Positions 1-9,191 of a stretch of 64,000 nt of DNA are shown here, piece after piece. Each line of letters opens with the position of its first letter. Position 1 is the stretch's first letter. The position numbers were made by a program, and so were the translations under genes. The notes under the pieces are model-generated. The model saw only the letters and a list, made by a program, of their open reading frames with translations, ran no database searches and had not been told where the DNA came from. The DNA is from Lactococcus allomyrinae (lineage in GTDB: Bacteria; Bacillota; Bacilli; Lactobacillales; Streptococcaceae): the NCBI RefSeq assembly GCF_003627095.1, contig NZ_CP032627.1, positions 682,001 to 746,000 on the forward strand, read 5' to 3'.

Positions 1-1353
1 TCAGTGCTTTCAGTGCTTTGTTTTAACTACTTTTTTACTGCTCCTTATTTCACTTTTGTGGCATTTAGTCCGAATTATCCAGTAACTTTTTTTATCATGC
101 TTGCTGCAGGGTTAATTACAGCAACATTGATTAAGAGGATTCAGGAGCAAGTGAGAGCTTCTGCTGAGAAGTCTTATCGTACGGAAATTTTACTTCAAAC
201 CAATAAGGAATTGGCACAATCTGATTCGGTAGTAGATATTTTAGAGGCTACAGCTTATCAAGTTGAAAAATTGTTGGAGCGTGATATTGTTGTCTATCCT
301 GTTGAAGAAGGCGTACTTAGCGAACCACATTATTTTGCTACGGGACAGTCTAATCGTACATTAGCCACTTATGAATCCTATAAGGAAAAAGGCGTAGCTG
401 AGTGGGTGATGCATAATAACAAGCGAGCGGGAGCAACAACGAGTACTTTATCTGCTTCAAAATATTTGTATCTTTCTATTCGAGGTAAAAATCAGGTTTT
501 TGCTGTGATTGGAATATTAATGACTGAAAAATCTGAACTGGAAGTTTTTGAAAAATCAGTCGTTTTTGCGATTTTAGGTGAGGCTGCACTAGCTTTGGAG
601 AAAGAAATTTTACGTGAGGAGCAGCAGAAAACGGAGCTTAAGATGCAACAAGAGCAGCTTCGCGCTAACCTACTTCGTGCGATTTCTCATGATTTGCGGA
701 CACCACTGACAAGTATTTCAGGTCATGCAAAATTACTGATGGAATCTGGTCAAAGTCTGGACGAGCTTCAGAAAAATGAGCTTTCAGCGTATATCTATGA
801 TGATGCGATGTGGCTGATTAACTTAGTCGAAAATCTGCTCTCTATCACAAAATTGGATGGTGATGTGGAGTTGCAGCTAACAACAAATATCATTGACGAA
901 GTGATTGAGGAGGCTTTGAAACATGTGGATAGGCATTTGAGTCAACATCAATTTAGTTTGGAACTATCATCTGAGGTGTTGACTGCGAAAATGGATGCTT
1001 CTTTAATGATTCAAGTATTAATCAATATTATTAATAATGCTGTAAAATACACGCCTGTTGGCTCAATGATTGTGCTAAGCACACAGCGTTTGGACGGAAA
1101 AATGGTGGTAGAAGTTGCTGATGATGGGGTTGGGATTAGAGATGAAGCAAAGTTGAAAATTTTTGATTTATTTTATACAACAGGAAATCGTCAAGTGGAT
1201 TCAAAACGTGGTTTAGGTCTTGGTCTATCCTTGTGTAAGAGTATTATCGTGGCGCACGGTGGTGAGATTTATGCACGAGATAATTATCCAAAAGGTGCAA
1301 TTATTGGTTTTACATTACCTTTAGTGGAGGTTGTTTTAGCAGATGGAGAATGA
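1..1353 (+). CDS. kdpD: KdpD sensor histidine kinase, 3' part (cut by window start)
   Basis: C-terminal half of the potassium-sensing kinase; the frame is open to base 1, so the N-terminal KdpD/Usp domains lie outside the window. Counting from base 4, about 40 residues of membrane segment are followed by a GAF-like region (about 65-195), a HisKA helix with the phospho-acceptor His229 in AISHDLRTP, an N-box (INIINNAVKYTP), G1 (DDGVGI) and G2 (GLGLGLSLCKSI). The protein autophosphorylates when potassium is limiting and passes phosphate to KdpE. The 3' end overlaps kdpE by 11 bases, so the two are co-translated. The family assignment is certain; only the start is missing. Confidence 0.95.
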   Translation, partial: SVLSVLCFNYFFTAPYFTFVAFSPNYPVTFFIMLAAGLITATLIKRIQEQVRASAEKSYRTEILLQTNKELAQSDSVVDILEATAYQVEKLLERDIVVYPVEEGVLSEPHYFATGQSNRTLATYESYKEKGVAEWVMHNNKRAGATTSTLSASKYLYLSIRGKNQVFAVIGILMTEKSELEVFEKSVVFAILGEAALALEKEILREEQQKTELKMQQEQLRANLLRAISHDLRTPLTSISGHAKLLMESGQSLDELQKNELSAYIYDDAMWLINLVENLLSITKLDGDVELQLTTNIIDEVIEEALKHVDRHLSQHQFSLELSSEVLTAKMDASLMIQVLINIINNAVKYTPVGSMIVLSTQRLDGKMVVEVADDGVGIRDEAKLKIFDLFYTTGNRQVDSKRGLGLGLSLCKSIIVAHGGEIYARDNYPKGAIIGFTLPLVEVVLADGE

Positions 1354-2059
1354 TGTGATTAAAATTTTGATTTGTGAGGATGATCCGTCAGTCAATAAAT
1401 TATTGTCTTTAACGATGGAAGTTGAAGAATATGATTATACGGCGGTTCAGACGGGTAAAGATGCTTTACGTGAGTTAGTAACGCACCGCCCTGATGTATT
1501 GATTTTGGATTTGGGACTGCCTGATATGGATGGTCGTGAAATCATTGAAAAAGTGCGCGGTTTCTCACAACTACCGATTATTGTGGTGAGTGCGCGCGGT
1601 GAAGAGACGGATAAAATCGGTGCGTTAGATGCGGGTGCAGATGACTATTTGACGAAACCTTTTAGCACTGATGAGTTGTTAGCGCGTCTGCGTGTGAGCT
1701 TACGACGAGCAAAATTTGCTGACAAGAATCTGTCAGCACTGACAGAAAAAACAGAATTTATCAACGGCTGGCTGCGAATAGATTTTTTGTCAAAATGTGT
1801 ATTTGTCAATGGTGAAGAGATCCACCTGACTCCAATTGAATACAAATTACTTTGTCTTTTGTCTGAAAATATTGATCGTGTTTTGACTTATCATTTCATT
1901 GTCAAGGAAATTTGGGGTTATTATGAGGAGGATTTTTCGGCTTTGCGTGTCTTCGCTAATACATTGCGCAAGAAAATTGAACTTAATCCAGCACATCCTA
2001 AAATTATCCAAACGCATATTGGCGTAGGTTATCGAATGGTTAAAATTGATGAAAAATGA
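1343..2059 (+). CDS. kdpE: KdpE response regulator
   Basis: OmpR/PhoB-type regulator of 238 residues: receiver domain with acidic pocket EDD (residues 11-13), phospho-acceptor Asp56 in LILDLGLPD, and the conserved KPF; then a winged-helix DNA-binding domain ending in GVGYRMVK. It is expected to switch on kdpFABC, which follows after a tandem terminator. The linker between the domains contains NLSALTEK, encoded by a copy of the dispersed TGTCAG palindrome (1730-1745), an insertion-like feature not usual for the family. The start overlaps kdpD and sits behind AGTGGAGG. Confidence 0.95.
   Translation: MENDVIKILICEDDPSVNKLLSLTMEVEEYDYTAVQTGKDALRELVTHRPDVLILDLGLPDMDGREIIEKVRGFSQLPIIVVSARGEETDKIGALDAGADDYLTKPFSTDELLARLRVSLRRAKFADKNLSALTEKTEFINGWLRIDFLSKCVFVNGEEIHLTPIEYKLLCLLSENIDRVLTYHFIVKEIWGYYEEDFSALRVFANTLRKKIELNPAHPKIIQTHIGVGYRMVKIDEK
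1730..1745. repeat. TGTCAG-CA-CTGACA palindrome in kdpE
   Basis: Perfect copy followed by GAAAA; read as LSALTEK in the linker of KdpE. An additional single CTGACA lies 11 bases upstream. Confidence 0.85.
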
Positions 2060-2192
2060 AGCCAAGGCGGAATGCGAAATTTGTCATTCCGACTAAGTGC
2101 TTTAGTGATGGAGCGAGGAGCATGAGAGGACGGAGATTGTGCTACTTTATCCGCAGAGATCGAGAATTAGTACGTACCTGCTTTGATAAGAT
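2060..2192. other. Non-coding stretch after kdpE with one hairpin
   Basis: No gene seen. It contains a 7-bp perfect inverted repeat CGGAATG/CATTCCG (2068-2091) and a purine-rich segment of higher GC than the surroundings. Function unknown. Confidence 0.5.
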
Positions 2193-2231
2193 AAAAACTT
2201 ACTGACAGATTTTTTGTCAGTAAGTTTTTTT
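2193..2231 (+). terminator. Intrinsic terminator of kdpDE
   Basis: 14-bp stem AAAACTTACTGACA pairing with TGTCAGTAAGTTTT around a 7-base loop, then a T run. The core of the stem is an inverted pair of the dispersed CTGACA motif. Confidence 0.9.
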
Positions 2232-2259
2232 AGCCCGTCAGTGCTGACAGGCTTTTTTA
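2232..2259 (+). terminator. Second, adjacent terminator built on the palindrome
   Basis: AGCC-GTCAG-tg-CTGAC-GGCT stem followed immediately by TTTTTT; starts directly after the first terminator. The stem centre is a one-mismatch copy of the dispersed palindrome. Confidence 0.8.
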
Positions 2260-2272
2260 TCTCAAAAATAAA

Positions 2273-2312
2273 ATCTTTATATCATCTTTATATGACTTGG
2301 CTAATCTTTATA
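2273..2312 (+). promoter_or_regulatory. Three ATCTTTATA direct repeats, probable KdpE operator
   Basis: Exact ATCTTTATA at 2273-2281, 2284-2292 and 2304-2312 (starts 11 and 20 bases apart). They lie just upstream of a -10-like TAGAAT (2334-2339), with no good -35. Phased T-rich direct repeats replacing a -35 are what is known of KdpE-activated promoters, so this is the likely activation site for kdpFABC (inference). Confidence 0.6.
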
Positions 2313-2372
2313 CCAGCTTAATTTTTAAAATGTTAGAATGATTTCGATATCAAAGAGGAGGATAATGTTTTG

Positions 2373-2465
2373 ATGGATTTATTGATGCTTATAATATTTG
2401 TGGTGCTTTTTGCACTAATTTTTGGTTTGATTACTTGGTGTAATCATCAGATGAAGAGAAATTAG
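2373..2465 (+). CDS. Small membrane peptide (30 aa) preceding kdpF
   Basis: ATG with GAGGAGG 11 bases upstream, reading a single hydrophobic helix (about residues 2-21) followed by a basic tail ending HQMKRN. It lies between the putative KdpE operator and kdpF and reads in the operon direction. The good ribosome site, the operon position and the single-span topology suggest a real gene, perhaps a Kdp accessory peptide. I do not recognise a named family, and its function is not known from sequence. Confidence 0.6.
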   Translation: MDLLMLIIFVVLFALIFGLITWCNHQMKRN

Positions 2466-2479
2466 AAAGAGGTGTTGAA

Positions 2480-2560
2480 GTGTTTATTGTTTTGGGGATT
2501 ATTATTATTTTATTGGCCTTTTATCTCTTTTATGCGCTGATTCATCCAGAGCGGTTTTAG
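2480..2560 (+). CDS. kdpF: KdpF, small stabilising subunit of the Kdp ATPase
   Basis: 26-residue single-span peptide (GTG start, GAAAGAGG seven bases upstream). The C-terminal YALIHPERF matches the YALI..E.F ending typical of KdpF. In known systems KdpF sits at the KdpA-KdpB interface and stabilises the complex. It ends 12 bases before kdpA. Missed by ordinary gene callers because of its length. Confidence 0.85.
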   Translation: MFIVLGIIIILLAFYLFYALIHPERF

Positions 2561-2572
2561 GAGGAAAATGAG

Positions 2573-4318
2573 ATGCTACAAAGTGTTTTTGTTTTAGTAA
2601 TTGGGGTTTGTTTAATGCTCCCTACAGGAAAATATCTTTATCATATTGCAACGGGACAACGCACCTTTGCTGATTCAGTGATGAATCGTGTGGATGCGCT
2701 GATTTATAAGTGCATCGGGGTAAAAAAACAAGGGATGACTTGGAAAAAATATGCAATTGCATTAGTTTTGACCAATGCGGTAATGGCTTTTTGGGGTTAC
2801 TTGATTTTACGGGTGCAGGCTTTGCCTATTTTTAATCCAAATGGAATTTCGGCGATGGAGCAAAGTTTGAGCTTTAATACTGTAATTTCTTTTATCACCA
2901 ATACTAACTTGCAAGACTATGCTGGAGAGTCAGCTTTGTCTTATTTAAGCCAGATGGTTGTGATTACTTTTATGATGTTTACATCAGCTGCATCAGGTTT
3001 TGCGGCTGCAATGGCATTTATTCGTGGTTTGTCGGGCAAATTTCAAGATATGGGAAATTTCTATGTTGATTTTGTTCGGATTATTACGCGCGTTCTTTTA
3101 CCTTTTTCAATCATCGGCGCATTGATTCTTATCTCACAAGGAGTTCCTCAAACGCTCATGCACACTTTGACAGTGACAACTTTGGAAGGAAAATTTCAAG
3201 ATATTGCGATGGGGCCTGTTGCAGCGCTTGAAATTATCAAGCATTTGGGAACGAATGGTGGTGGATTCTTCGGGGCAAATTCAGCTATGCCTTTTGAAAA
3301 TCCAAATGTGCTTACTAATCTTGTTGAAATGCTGTCAATGATGCTTTTACCTGGTTCAATCCTTGTTGCTTTCGGACATATGGTTGCGGATAATCAATCT
3401 GTGCTGACAGAACGTTCTGAAAAGCTGTCAGTAAATGACAAAACTCAAAAAATTAAAAAAGTTTGGCTCGGAAGACAAGCACGCCCGATTTTTATTGTCA
3501 TGAGTGTATTGTTTATCGCTGGTCTTATTGTTATTCTCTGGGTAGAGTCTAAAGGAAATCCTATTTTACAGCATATTGGTCTTAGTCAGTCTATGGGCAA
3601 TATGGAGGGAAAAGAAACACGATTTGGTGTGACAATGTCGGGACTTTTTACTGAAATTACAACAGCATTTACAACAGGCTCAGTCAATAATATGCATGAT
3701 ACATTGATGCCATTGAGTGGTGGTGTTGCTCTAGTAAATATGATGTTTAATGTCATTTTCGGAGGTAAAGGTGTTGGATTGATGAACATGATTTTATACG
3801 TTATCTTGGCTGTCTTTATCTGCGGTTTGATGATTGGGCGCACACCTGTATATCTTGGGAAAAAAATTGAGGGAACAGAGATGAAGCTGACTGCAATGGG
3901 AATCATTGTGCATCCGTTTCTCATTTTAAGTTTTTCGGCACTGGCTGTTTCACTTGCCGCAGGTGTTGCGGGAGTGAGCAATCCGGGCTTTCACGGTTTG
4001 TCACAAATTATCTATCAATATACTTCATCATCAGCTAATAATGGGTCAGGTTTTGAAGGTCTGAAGGATAATACTGCATTTTGGAATATCACAACAGGAT
4101 TTGCCATGTTCTTTGGACGGTATGTGACTATGATTATTCAACTTGCAATCGCTGGTTCATTGATGATGAAAAAACCAGTCAATGAATCACAAGGAACGCT
4201 AAAAACAGACACAGGCACTTTTACCATTGTGCTATTTGTCATTGTCATTGTGATTTCAGCTTTAACTTTTTTACCAACTTTAGTTTTAGGGCCGATTGCT
4301 GAATCTTTAACTTTGTGA
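2573..4318 (+). CDS. kdpA: KdpA, potassium-binding and translocating subunit
   Basis: 581-residue polytopic membrane protein, about ten helices, of normal family length. The potassium selectivity-filter loops are visible as TNTNLQDYAGES, LGTNGGGFFGANSAMPFENP, FTTGSVNNMHDTL and SSSANNGSGFEGL. The ribosome site is GGAGGA just after kdpF. A cytoplasmic loop carries SVLTERSEKLSV, encoded by two half-copies of the dispersed CTGACAG motif. Translation is probably coupled to kdpB, which begins seven bases after the stop. Confidence 0.96.
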   Translation: MLQSVFVLVIGVCLMLPTGKYLYHIATGQRTFADSVMNRVDALIYKCIGVKKQGMTWKKYAIALVLTNAVMAFWGYLILRVQALPIFNPNGISAMEQSLSFNTVISFITNTNLQDYAGESALSYLSQMVVITFMMFTSAASGFAAAMAFIRGLSGKFQDMGNFYVDFVRIITRVLLPFSIIGALILISQGVPQTLMHTLTVTTLEGKFQDIAMGPVAALEIIKHLGTNGGGFFGANSAMPFENPNVLTNLVEMLSMMLLPGSILVAFGHMVADNQSVLTERSEKLSVNDKTQKIKKVWLGRQARPIFIVMSVLFIAGLIVILWVESKGNPILQHIGLSQSMGNMEGKETRFGVTMSGLFTEITTAFTTGSVNNMHDTLMPLSGGVALVNMMFNVIFGGKGVGLMNMILYVILAVFICGLMIGRTPVYLGKKIEGTEMKLTAMGIIVHPFLILSFSALAVSLAAGVAGVSNPGFHGLSQIIYQYTSSSANNGSGFEGLKDNTAFWNITTGFAMFFGRYVTMIIQLAIAGSLMMKKPVNESQGTLKTDTGTFTIVLFVIVIVISALTFLPTLVLGPIAESLTL

Positions 4319-4324
4319 GGTGTT

Positions 4325-6393
4325 ATGATGGTTTCAAAAAATAAAAAATTATTAAATCGGGAAATACTGACAAGCTCTATCAAAGGAGCGTTTATCAAAC
4401 TCAACCCAATGTATATGATAAAAAATCCAGTGATGTTTGTGGTTGAAATTGGTTTTGCGATTACGTTGATTTTATCTATTTTTCCTGATTTGTTTGGCCC
4501 AGTGAGTCGTTCAACACAGATTTACAATAGTATCGTAGCCCTGATTTTGCTACTGACAATTCTCTTTGCAAATTTTGCTGAATCCGTTGCCGAAGGGCGA
4601 GGCAAAGCACAGGCTGAGAGTCTGAAAAAAACGCAAGAAAATATGAAAGCACGACTTGTTGGTACTGACAGAAATTCTGTCAGTACTGACGAGAAAATAA
4701 TTGATGCTTCTGAACTGAAAAAAGGCAATATTATTCTTGTCAAAGCAGGCGAGCTTATTGCAAATGATGGCGAAGTCATTGAAGGGATAGCTTCTGTTGA
4801 TGAGTCGGCCATTACGGGTGAATCAGCACCTGTCGTCAAAGAATCAGGAGGAGACTTTGCTTCTGTCACAGGAGGAACAACGGTTTCAAGTGACTGGCTT
4901 AAAATCGAAATTACATCAAATGCTGGTGAATCCTTTATTGATAAAATGATTGCTTTAGTCGAAGGAGCATCGCGCAAAAAGACCCCCAATGAAATTGCTT
5001 TGAACACGCTTCTTGTCAGCTTAACAATCATTTTCTTGATTGTCATTGTGACACTTTATCCTATTGCAAATTTTGTCCATGTGAAGCTTGCTGTACCTAC
5101 TCTAATTGCATTGACCGTTTGTTTGATTCCAACAACGATTGGTGGCTTGTTATCTGCCATCGGAATTGCTGGTATGGATCGTGTGACACGTTTCAATGTG
5201 ATTGCTATGTCAGGAAAAGCTGTTGAAGCGAGTGGAGATGTTGATACCATGATTTTGGATAAGACAGGAACAATTACTTTTGGTAATCGAATGGCATCTA
5301 AATTTATACCTGTTACTGGAGTAACGTTGTCAGCACTGACAGAGAGTGCGGTGCTGACATCATTACAGGATGAAACACCAGAAGGAAAATCCATTGTCAA
5401 ACTGGCTGAGGAGCAAGAAGATAAAGAATTTATGACACCTGCTGATATGACTTTTGTAGCATTTACAGCTCAAACTCGAATGAGTGGGGTGGATTTTCTG
5501 ACAGGACGGACGATTAGAAAAGGTGCGACAGATGCGATTACCGCTTTTGTCACAAAACGTGGGGAAGAATCCCCTCAGACTTGAAAATAATCACTGACGA
5601 AATTTCATCAGCAGGCGGCACACCATTGACCGTTGCCGAAAATGATAAAATTCTGGGTGTTATTTATCTAAAAGATACCATCAAACCAGGTCTAGTTGAA
5701 CGATTCGCGCGTTTGCGTAAAATGGGTATAAAAACAATTATGTGCACAGGCGATAATCCATTGACTGCCGCAACCATTGCCCAAGAAGCAGGTGTAGATA
5801 GCTTCATCGCCGAATGTAAACCAGAGGATAAAATAGAAGCTATCAAAGCAGAGCAAAATAAAGGAAAAGTCGTTGCGATGACAGGGGATGGGACAAATGA
5901 CGCGCCAGCATTGGCTCAAGCCGATGTAGGAATCGCTATGAATTCAGGAACGAGTGCTGCCAAAGAAGCAGCAAATATGGTTGACCTTGATAGCGATCCC
6001 ACCAAAATTCTTGATATTGTTGAAATCGGAAAACAATTACTGATTACACGCGGAGCATTGACCACTTTCTCCATTGCCAACGATATTGCCAAATATTTCG
6101 CCATCATTCCAGCGATGTTTATGCTAGCGATTCCAGAGATGCGCGTGCTCAATGTCATGGGACTTGCGACTCCGTCAAGTGCAATTTTATCGGCTCTGAT
6201 TTTTAATGCCATCATTATTCCTATTCTGATTCCACTTGCGATGAAAGGGGTCAAGTACAAACCCCAACGTTCCGAAAAAATGTTGACACACAATATGCTC
6301 ATTTATGGATTAGGCGGAGTAATCGCACCATTTATCGGCATCAAAATCATTGATTTTATTATTGCGCCACTTTTGCATATGATTGGACTTTAA
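4325..6393 (+). CDS. kdpB: KdpB, P-type ATPase subunit, interrupted by a -1 frameshift
   Basis: Catalytic subunit that hydrolyses ATP to drive K+ through KdpA. Frame 1 (4325-5584) holds the actuator TGES and the phosphorylation site Asp312 in [11 protein letters not shown]; frame 2 (5581-6393) holds [19 protein letters not shown] and the last membrane helices. The break falls at a G4 run (5561-5564): adding one G gives [12 protein letters not shown], the expected family sequence, and a 689-residue protein. No other damage is seen, so this is either a sequencing undercall or a very recent mutation. It carries two palindrome copies (4677-4690, 5327-5342). Confidence 0.93.
4664..4690. repeat. 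Motif cluster CTGACAG...CTGTCAG-TA-CTGAC in kdpB
   Basis: Inverted pair followed by a one-mismatch palindrome; read in another frame than most copies as [10 protein letters not shown]. The first 21 bases are identical to 46093-46113. Confidence 0.85.
5327..5342. repeat. TGTCAG-CA-CTGACA palindrome in kdpB
   Basis: Perfect copy read as LSALTE in the nucleotide-binding domain, with another CTGACA 13 bases on. Confidence 0.85.
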
Positions 6394-6403
6394 AAAATAC
6401 TGA

Positions 6404-6419
6404 TTGTCAGTGCTGACAA
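6404..6419. repeat. TGTCAG-TG-CTGACA palindrome between kdpB and kdpC
   Basis: Perfect copy in the 38-base gap; it is followed by the kdpC ribosome site AAAAAGGAG. Confidence 0.85.
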
Positions 6420-6431
6420 AAAGGAGAAAAT

Positions 6432-7058
6432 ATGAAAAAATCACTTACAGAAATAAAAACACCATTCTTAACTACATTCGTGTTCATTGTTATTTGCGGT
6501 CTATTCTATCCATTGCTTATGACAGGATTAGGTCAAACACTCTTTCCCCATCAAGCTAATGGCAGTCAAGTTATTGCTGACGGAAAAGTTATAGGTTCGT
6601 CATTAATCGGACAGGAATTCACAGCGCCACAATATATGAAAGGACGCCCTTCTGCTGTAAATTACAATACCTATACCGCCAAAGAAAAAGAAAAAGGAAT
6701 CTACACAGGAGTGTCATCAGGTTCTCAAAATCTTGCTCCAAGCAATCCAGCACTTCAATACCGTGTTGAAAAAGATCAAGCTGCGTTTCTCAAGGCAAAT
6801 CCGACAATAACAAAATCACAAATTCCGACGGATTTACTGACCGCTTCTGGTTCAGGCTTAGACCCAGACATTAGTCCAGAAAGCGCGCTTGTTCAAGTAC
6901 CAGAGCTATCGAAAACAACAGGATTAAGTGAAAGTAAATTAAAAGAAATTGTCAGAAAAAATACTCAAAATAAATTACTCGGATTTCTTGGAGAAAAAAC
7001 AGTAAATGTTCTATCTGTCAACATTGATATAGCGAAGCTCTTATCCCAAAATCAATAA
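6432..7058 (+). CDS. kdpC: KdpC subunit of the potassium-transporting ATPase
   Basis: 208 residues: short cytoplasmic start, one membrane helix (about 13-35) with GLFYPLLMTG, then an extracytoplasmic domain with the family motifs IGQEFTAPQYMKGRPSA, ASGSGLDPDISPESA and a C-terminal VNVLSVNIDIAKL. It is the last gene of kdpFABC and is needed for assembly and ATP affinity in known systems. Strong ribosome site AAGGAG. The operon ends at the palindromic terminator that follows. Confidence 0.95.
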   Translation: MKKSLTEIKTPFLTTFVFIVICGLFYPLLMTGLGQTLFPHQANGSQVIADGKVIGSSLIGQEFTAPQYMKGRPSAVNYNTYTAKEKEKGIYTGVSSGSQNLAPSNPALQYRVEKDQAAFLKANPTITKSQIPTDLLTASGSGLDPDISPESALVQVPELSKTTGLSESKLKEIVRKNTQNKLLGFLGEKTVNVLSVNIDIAKLLSQNQ

Positions 7059-7065
7059 AATATAA

Positions 7066-7094
7066 AAAATCACTAAGAATTCTTAGTGATTTTA
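7066..7094. terminator. Bidirectional terminator after kdpC
   Basis: Perfect self-complementary hairpin (AAAATCACTAAG paired with CTTAGTGATTTT) with A and T runs on either side, so it can serve both kdpC and the convergent surface-protein gene. Confidence 0.85.
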
Positions 7095-7158
7095 TCTCGT
7101 CGTATTCTCCAAAGAGAAAAACAGAAATTCAACTTATTGCATATCAGCTTTACTTAGT

Positions 7159-8717
7159 TTATTTATTAATAAATCGTGCTTGTATTTTTCTAAATAACAG
7201 TACCCCCAAACTAATAACTATCAAAGTACCACCAAGGACCAAAAGAAATTCAGAAGGAGAATCTCCAGTAGTAGGTAATTTTTTATTTTCAACTTTTTTA
7301 TCTATACTCTTGTTTTTATGAGTATCCTTTTTTGAGGGAGAGGTAGGGATAGATGGCTTTGGATCAGATGGCAAAACAGCATCTTTTTTATAAATATAAG
7401 TTATGTTTTGAGTTTGATGAGTGAATTGTCCATCAGGATTTCCGTGAATTTCTTTAAAAGTGTAGCCATCAATATGTTTTTGTTCTGAAGAGTAGTTTTC
7501 ACCAACATCACCAGATAAGATTATAGATTTTGAGAGAGTATTTCCAGCTTCATCCACATAGTTAATGATGACATTTCCCTTATCTGGCAATTTATCACTA
7601 ACTTTTATCGTAGCCACAGCACTATATATCCCATGATTTTCCGAATTCGAAAAGAAATTAGGAACGCCTCTTGTATAGCTCACCTTATATATTCCCGCTT
7701 TGCTAGTATCTACATCACCACTAACAATAATATTTGAAAAATCTACAGGATTCCCCAATAATCTGTTGCAGAATCAAAATTATCTTGAGCGCACCAATAC
7801 TCTCCGACGATCAAGTTTGAATCATGAACAATAATACTAGAAAAATCTTGATTCATACGATAAACATAAATTACTGTCTGGGCTTGGTCAGTAAAAGTTC
7901 CATTTGTATTTCCTTGCACCTCTTTAAAAGTATAACCAGAAATATTCTTTTGTTCAGTTGTATAAGTATCTCCAATATTTCCGTTTAAAGTTTCAGGAGT
8001 TGCAATTTCCTTGCCATTCTCATCTTGGTACAAAACAGTAATATCTTTACCAGATAAAGCAGGATTTAAAAATTGAAATCGTCCCATGATCATTGATGGA
8101 TTTAGCTCATAAAACCAGTCTTGAATACTCCAATCATAAAAAATAGAATATTGGCCCATAACAGGGAACATCGGTTGATTTAACATATTATTGTTTATAA
8201 TATCATCCTTTTTAGGAATCAATGGAGCAGTAATACTAACAAATGGATTGGTACCGTCAGACTCAGGACTGGTGAGTGTTCCATTTAGAGTCGCCTTAAC
8301 ACCTTTCAATTCACTTAGTGGAGGCTTTGTATCTGTATAGTTAATGCCATCAGTCGTATAAGTCATCTTTACTAAAGGTAAAAAATTGCTACTTCCAGAC
8401 AAGGTAGGGTAATCTGCAAATGTAAACCATTCATTTCCAGATGCATCAGCATTAGTGAAGCTACTCCATAGTTTATTAGTCAGTGCTCCATTACTTGTTG
8501 CAATGAGTTGCTCCTGAATATAAACGGTAGAAGTTGTTCTGAGATTAATATCAGAAACTTGATTCCAAGAGATATTTCGATAATTATTACCATCAAAAGA
8601 ATAATAAAGAGCAGCACCGAAATTTGGTGTATTCGCCTGTACTTTTGGACTTCTCCAACCGGTGAATGCTACAAATAGAAGCAATACAGCTAAAGACAAA
8701 ATGTGTTTTCTTTTCAA
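7159..8717 (-). CDS. LPTTG-anchored MucBP-domain surface protein, frameshifted
   Basis: Read as one 519-residue protein: TTG start with GGAG ten bases upstream, signal peptide (LAVLLLFVAFTGW..VQA), a unique N-terminal region, two MucBP-like repeats (TVLYQDENGKEIATPETL.. and INYVDEAGNTLSKSI..) each ending GYTFKE-(V/I)-G/H-..T-YVY/YIY, an Ig-like stretch between them, a charged linker, LPTTGDSPSE, membrane helix and basic tail. The reading frame breaks at a C4 run on the plus strand (7753-7756); one extra base restores DYWGNPVDFSN. Probably a mucus- or glycan-binding protein linked to the wall by sortase. Isolated transcription unit convergent with kdpC. Confidence 0.85.
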
Positions 8718-9087
8718 TTTTATAAGACTCCTTTATTTAACTTGTTGGTCTTTTTCATGACTAACATTAATACATGATTAAATTTTATCATTTGAAGTAA
8801 ATTAAAAGATATCTTTTTGTTAAAGTTGGTTTTATTTAATTAACTTTTATTATGTATTTTATTGATTGCATTATTTTGTTTTTATATTGAAATATTTTTT
8901 TAAAACATAAGCTCACAAAAAGAAATATAAATGATTTGTACTATTTCAAATAAAAATATCAAGATTCTATAAAAAACTTATAAAATAAAAATCACTGAAG
9001 TCGTTAAAGTATCACTTTAAGAACAAGTAATATAGGCTTTTATAGTAAAAATAGCTTAGATTCTATCAGAAACAACATCTAAAAAAC
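8718..9087. other. AT-rich intergenic region
   Basis: No open frame of note. It holds the upstream region of the minus-strand surface protein. Very AT-rich with short A tracts; no conserved element recognised. Confidence 0.5.
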
Positions 9088-9116
9088 TTGCAAAAACGAT
9101 AAGAAATATGTAAAAT
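9088..9116 (+). promoter_or_regulatory. Promoter of the Spx-like gene
   Basis: TTGCAA, 17 bases, TAAAAT; about 75 bases upstream of the start codon at 9192. Confidence 0.65.
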
Positions 9117-9191
9117 TAACGTAATCATAAGATAACGTATTGTTAAAAATGGAGAATATGAATCACCTATAGAAGAGTGAGTAGTTAATAT

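Noticed and set aside
5561-5590. Programmed -1 ribosomal frameshift in kdpB
   Set aside because: No slippery heptamer with downstream structure was seen, and five other breaks of the same kind elsewhere favour a G-run cause.
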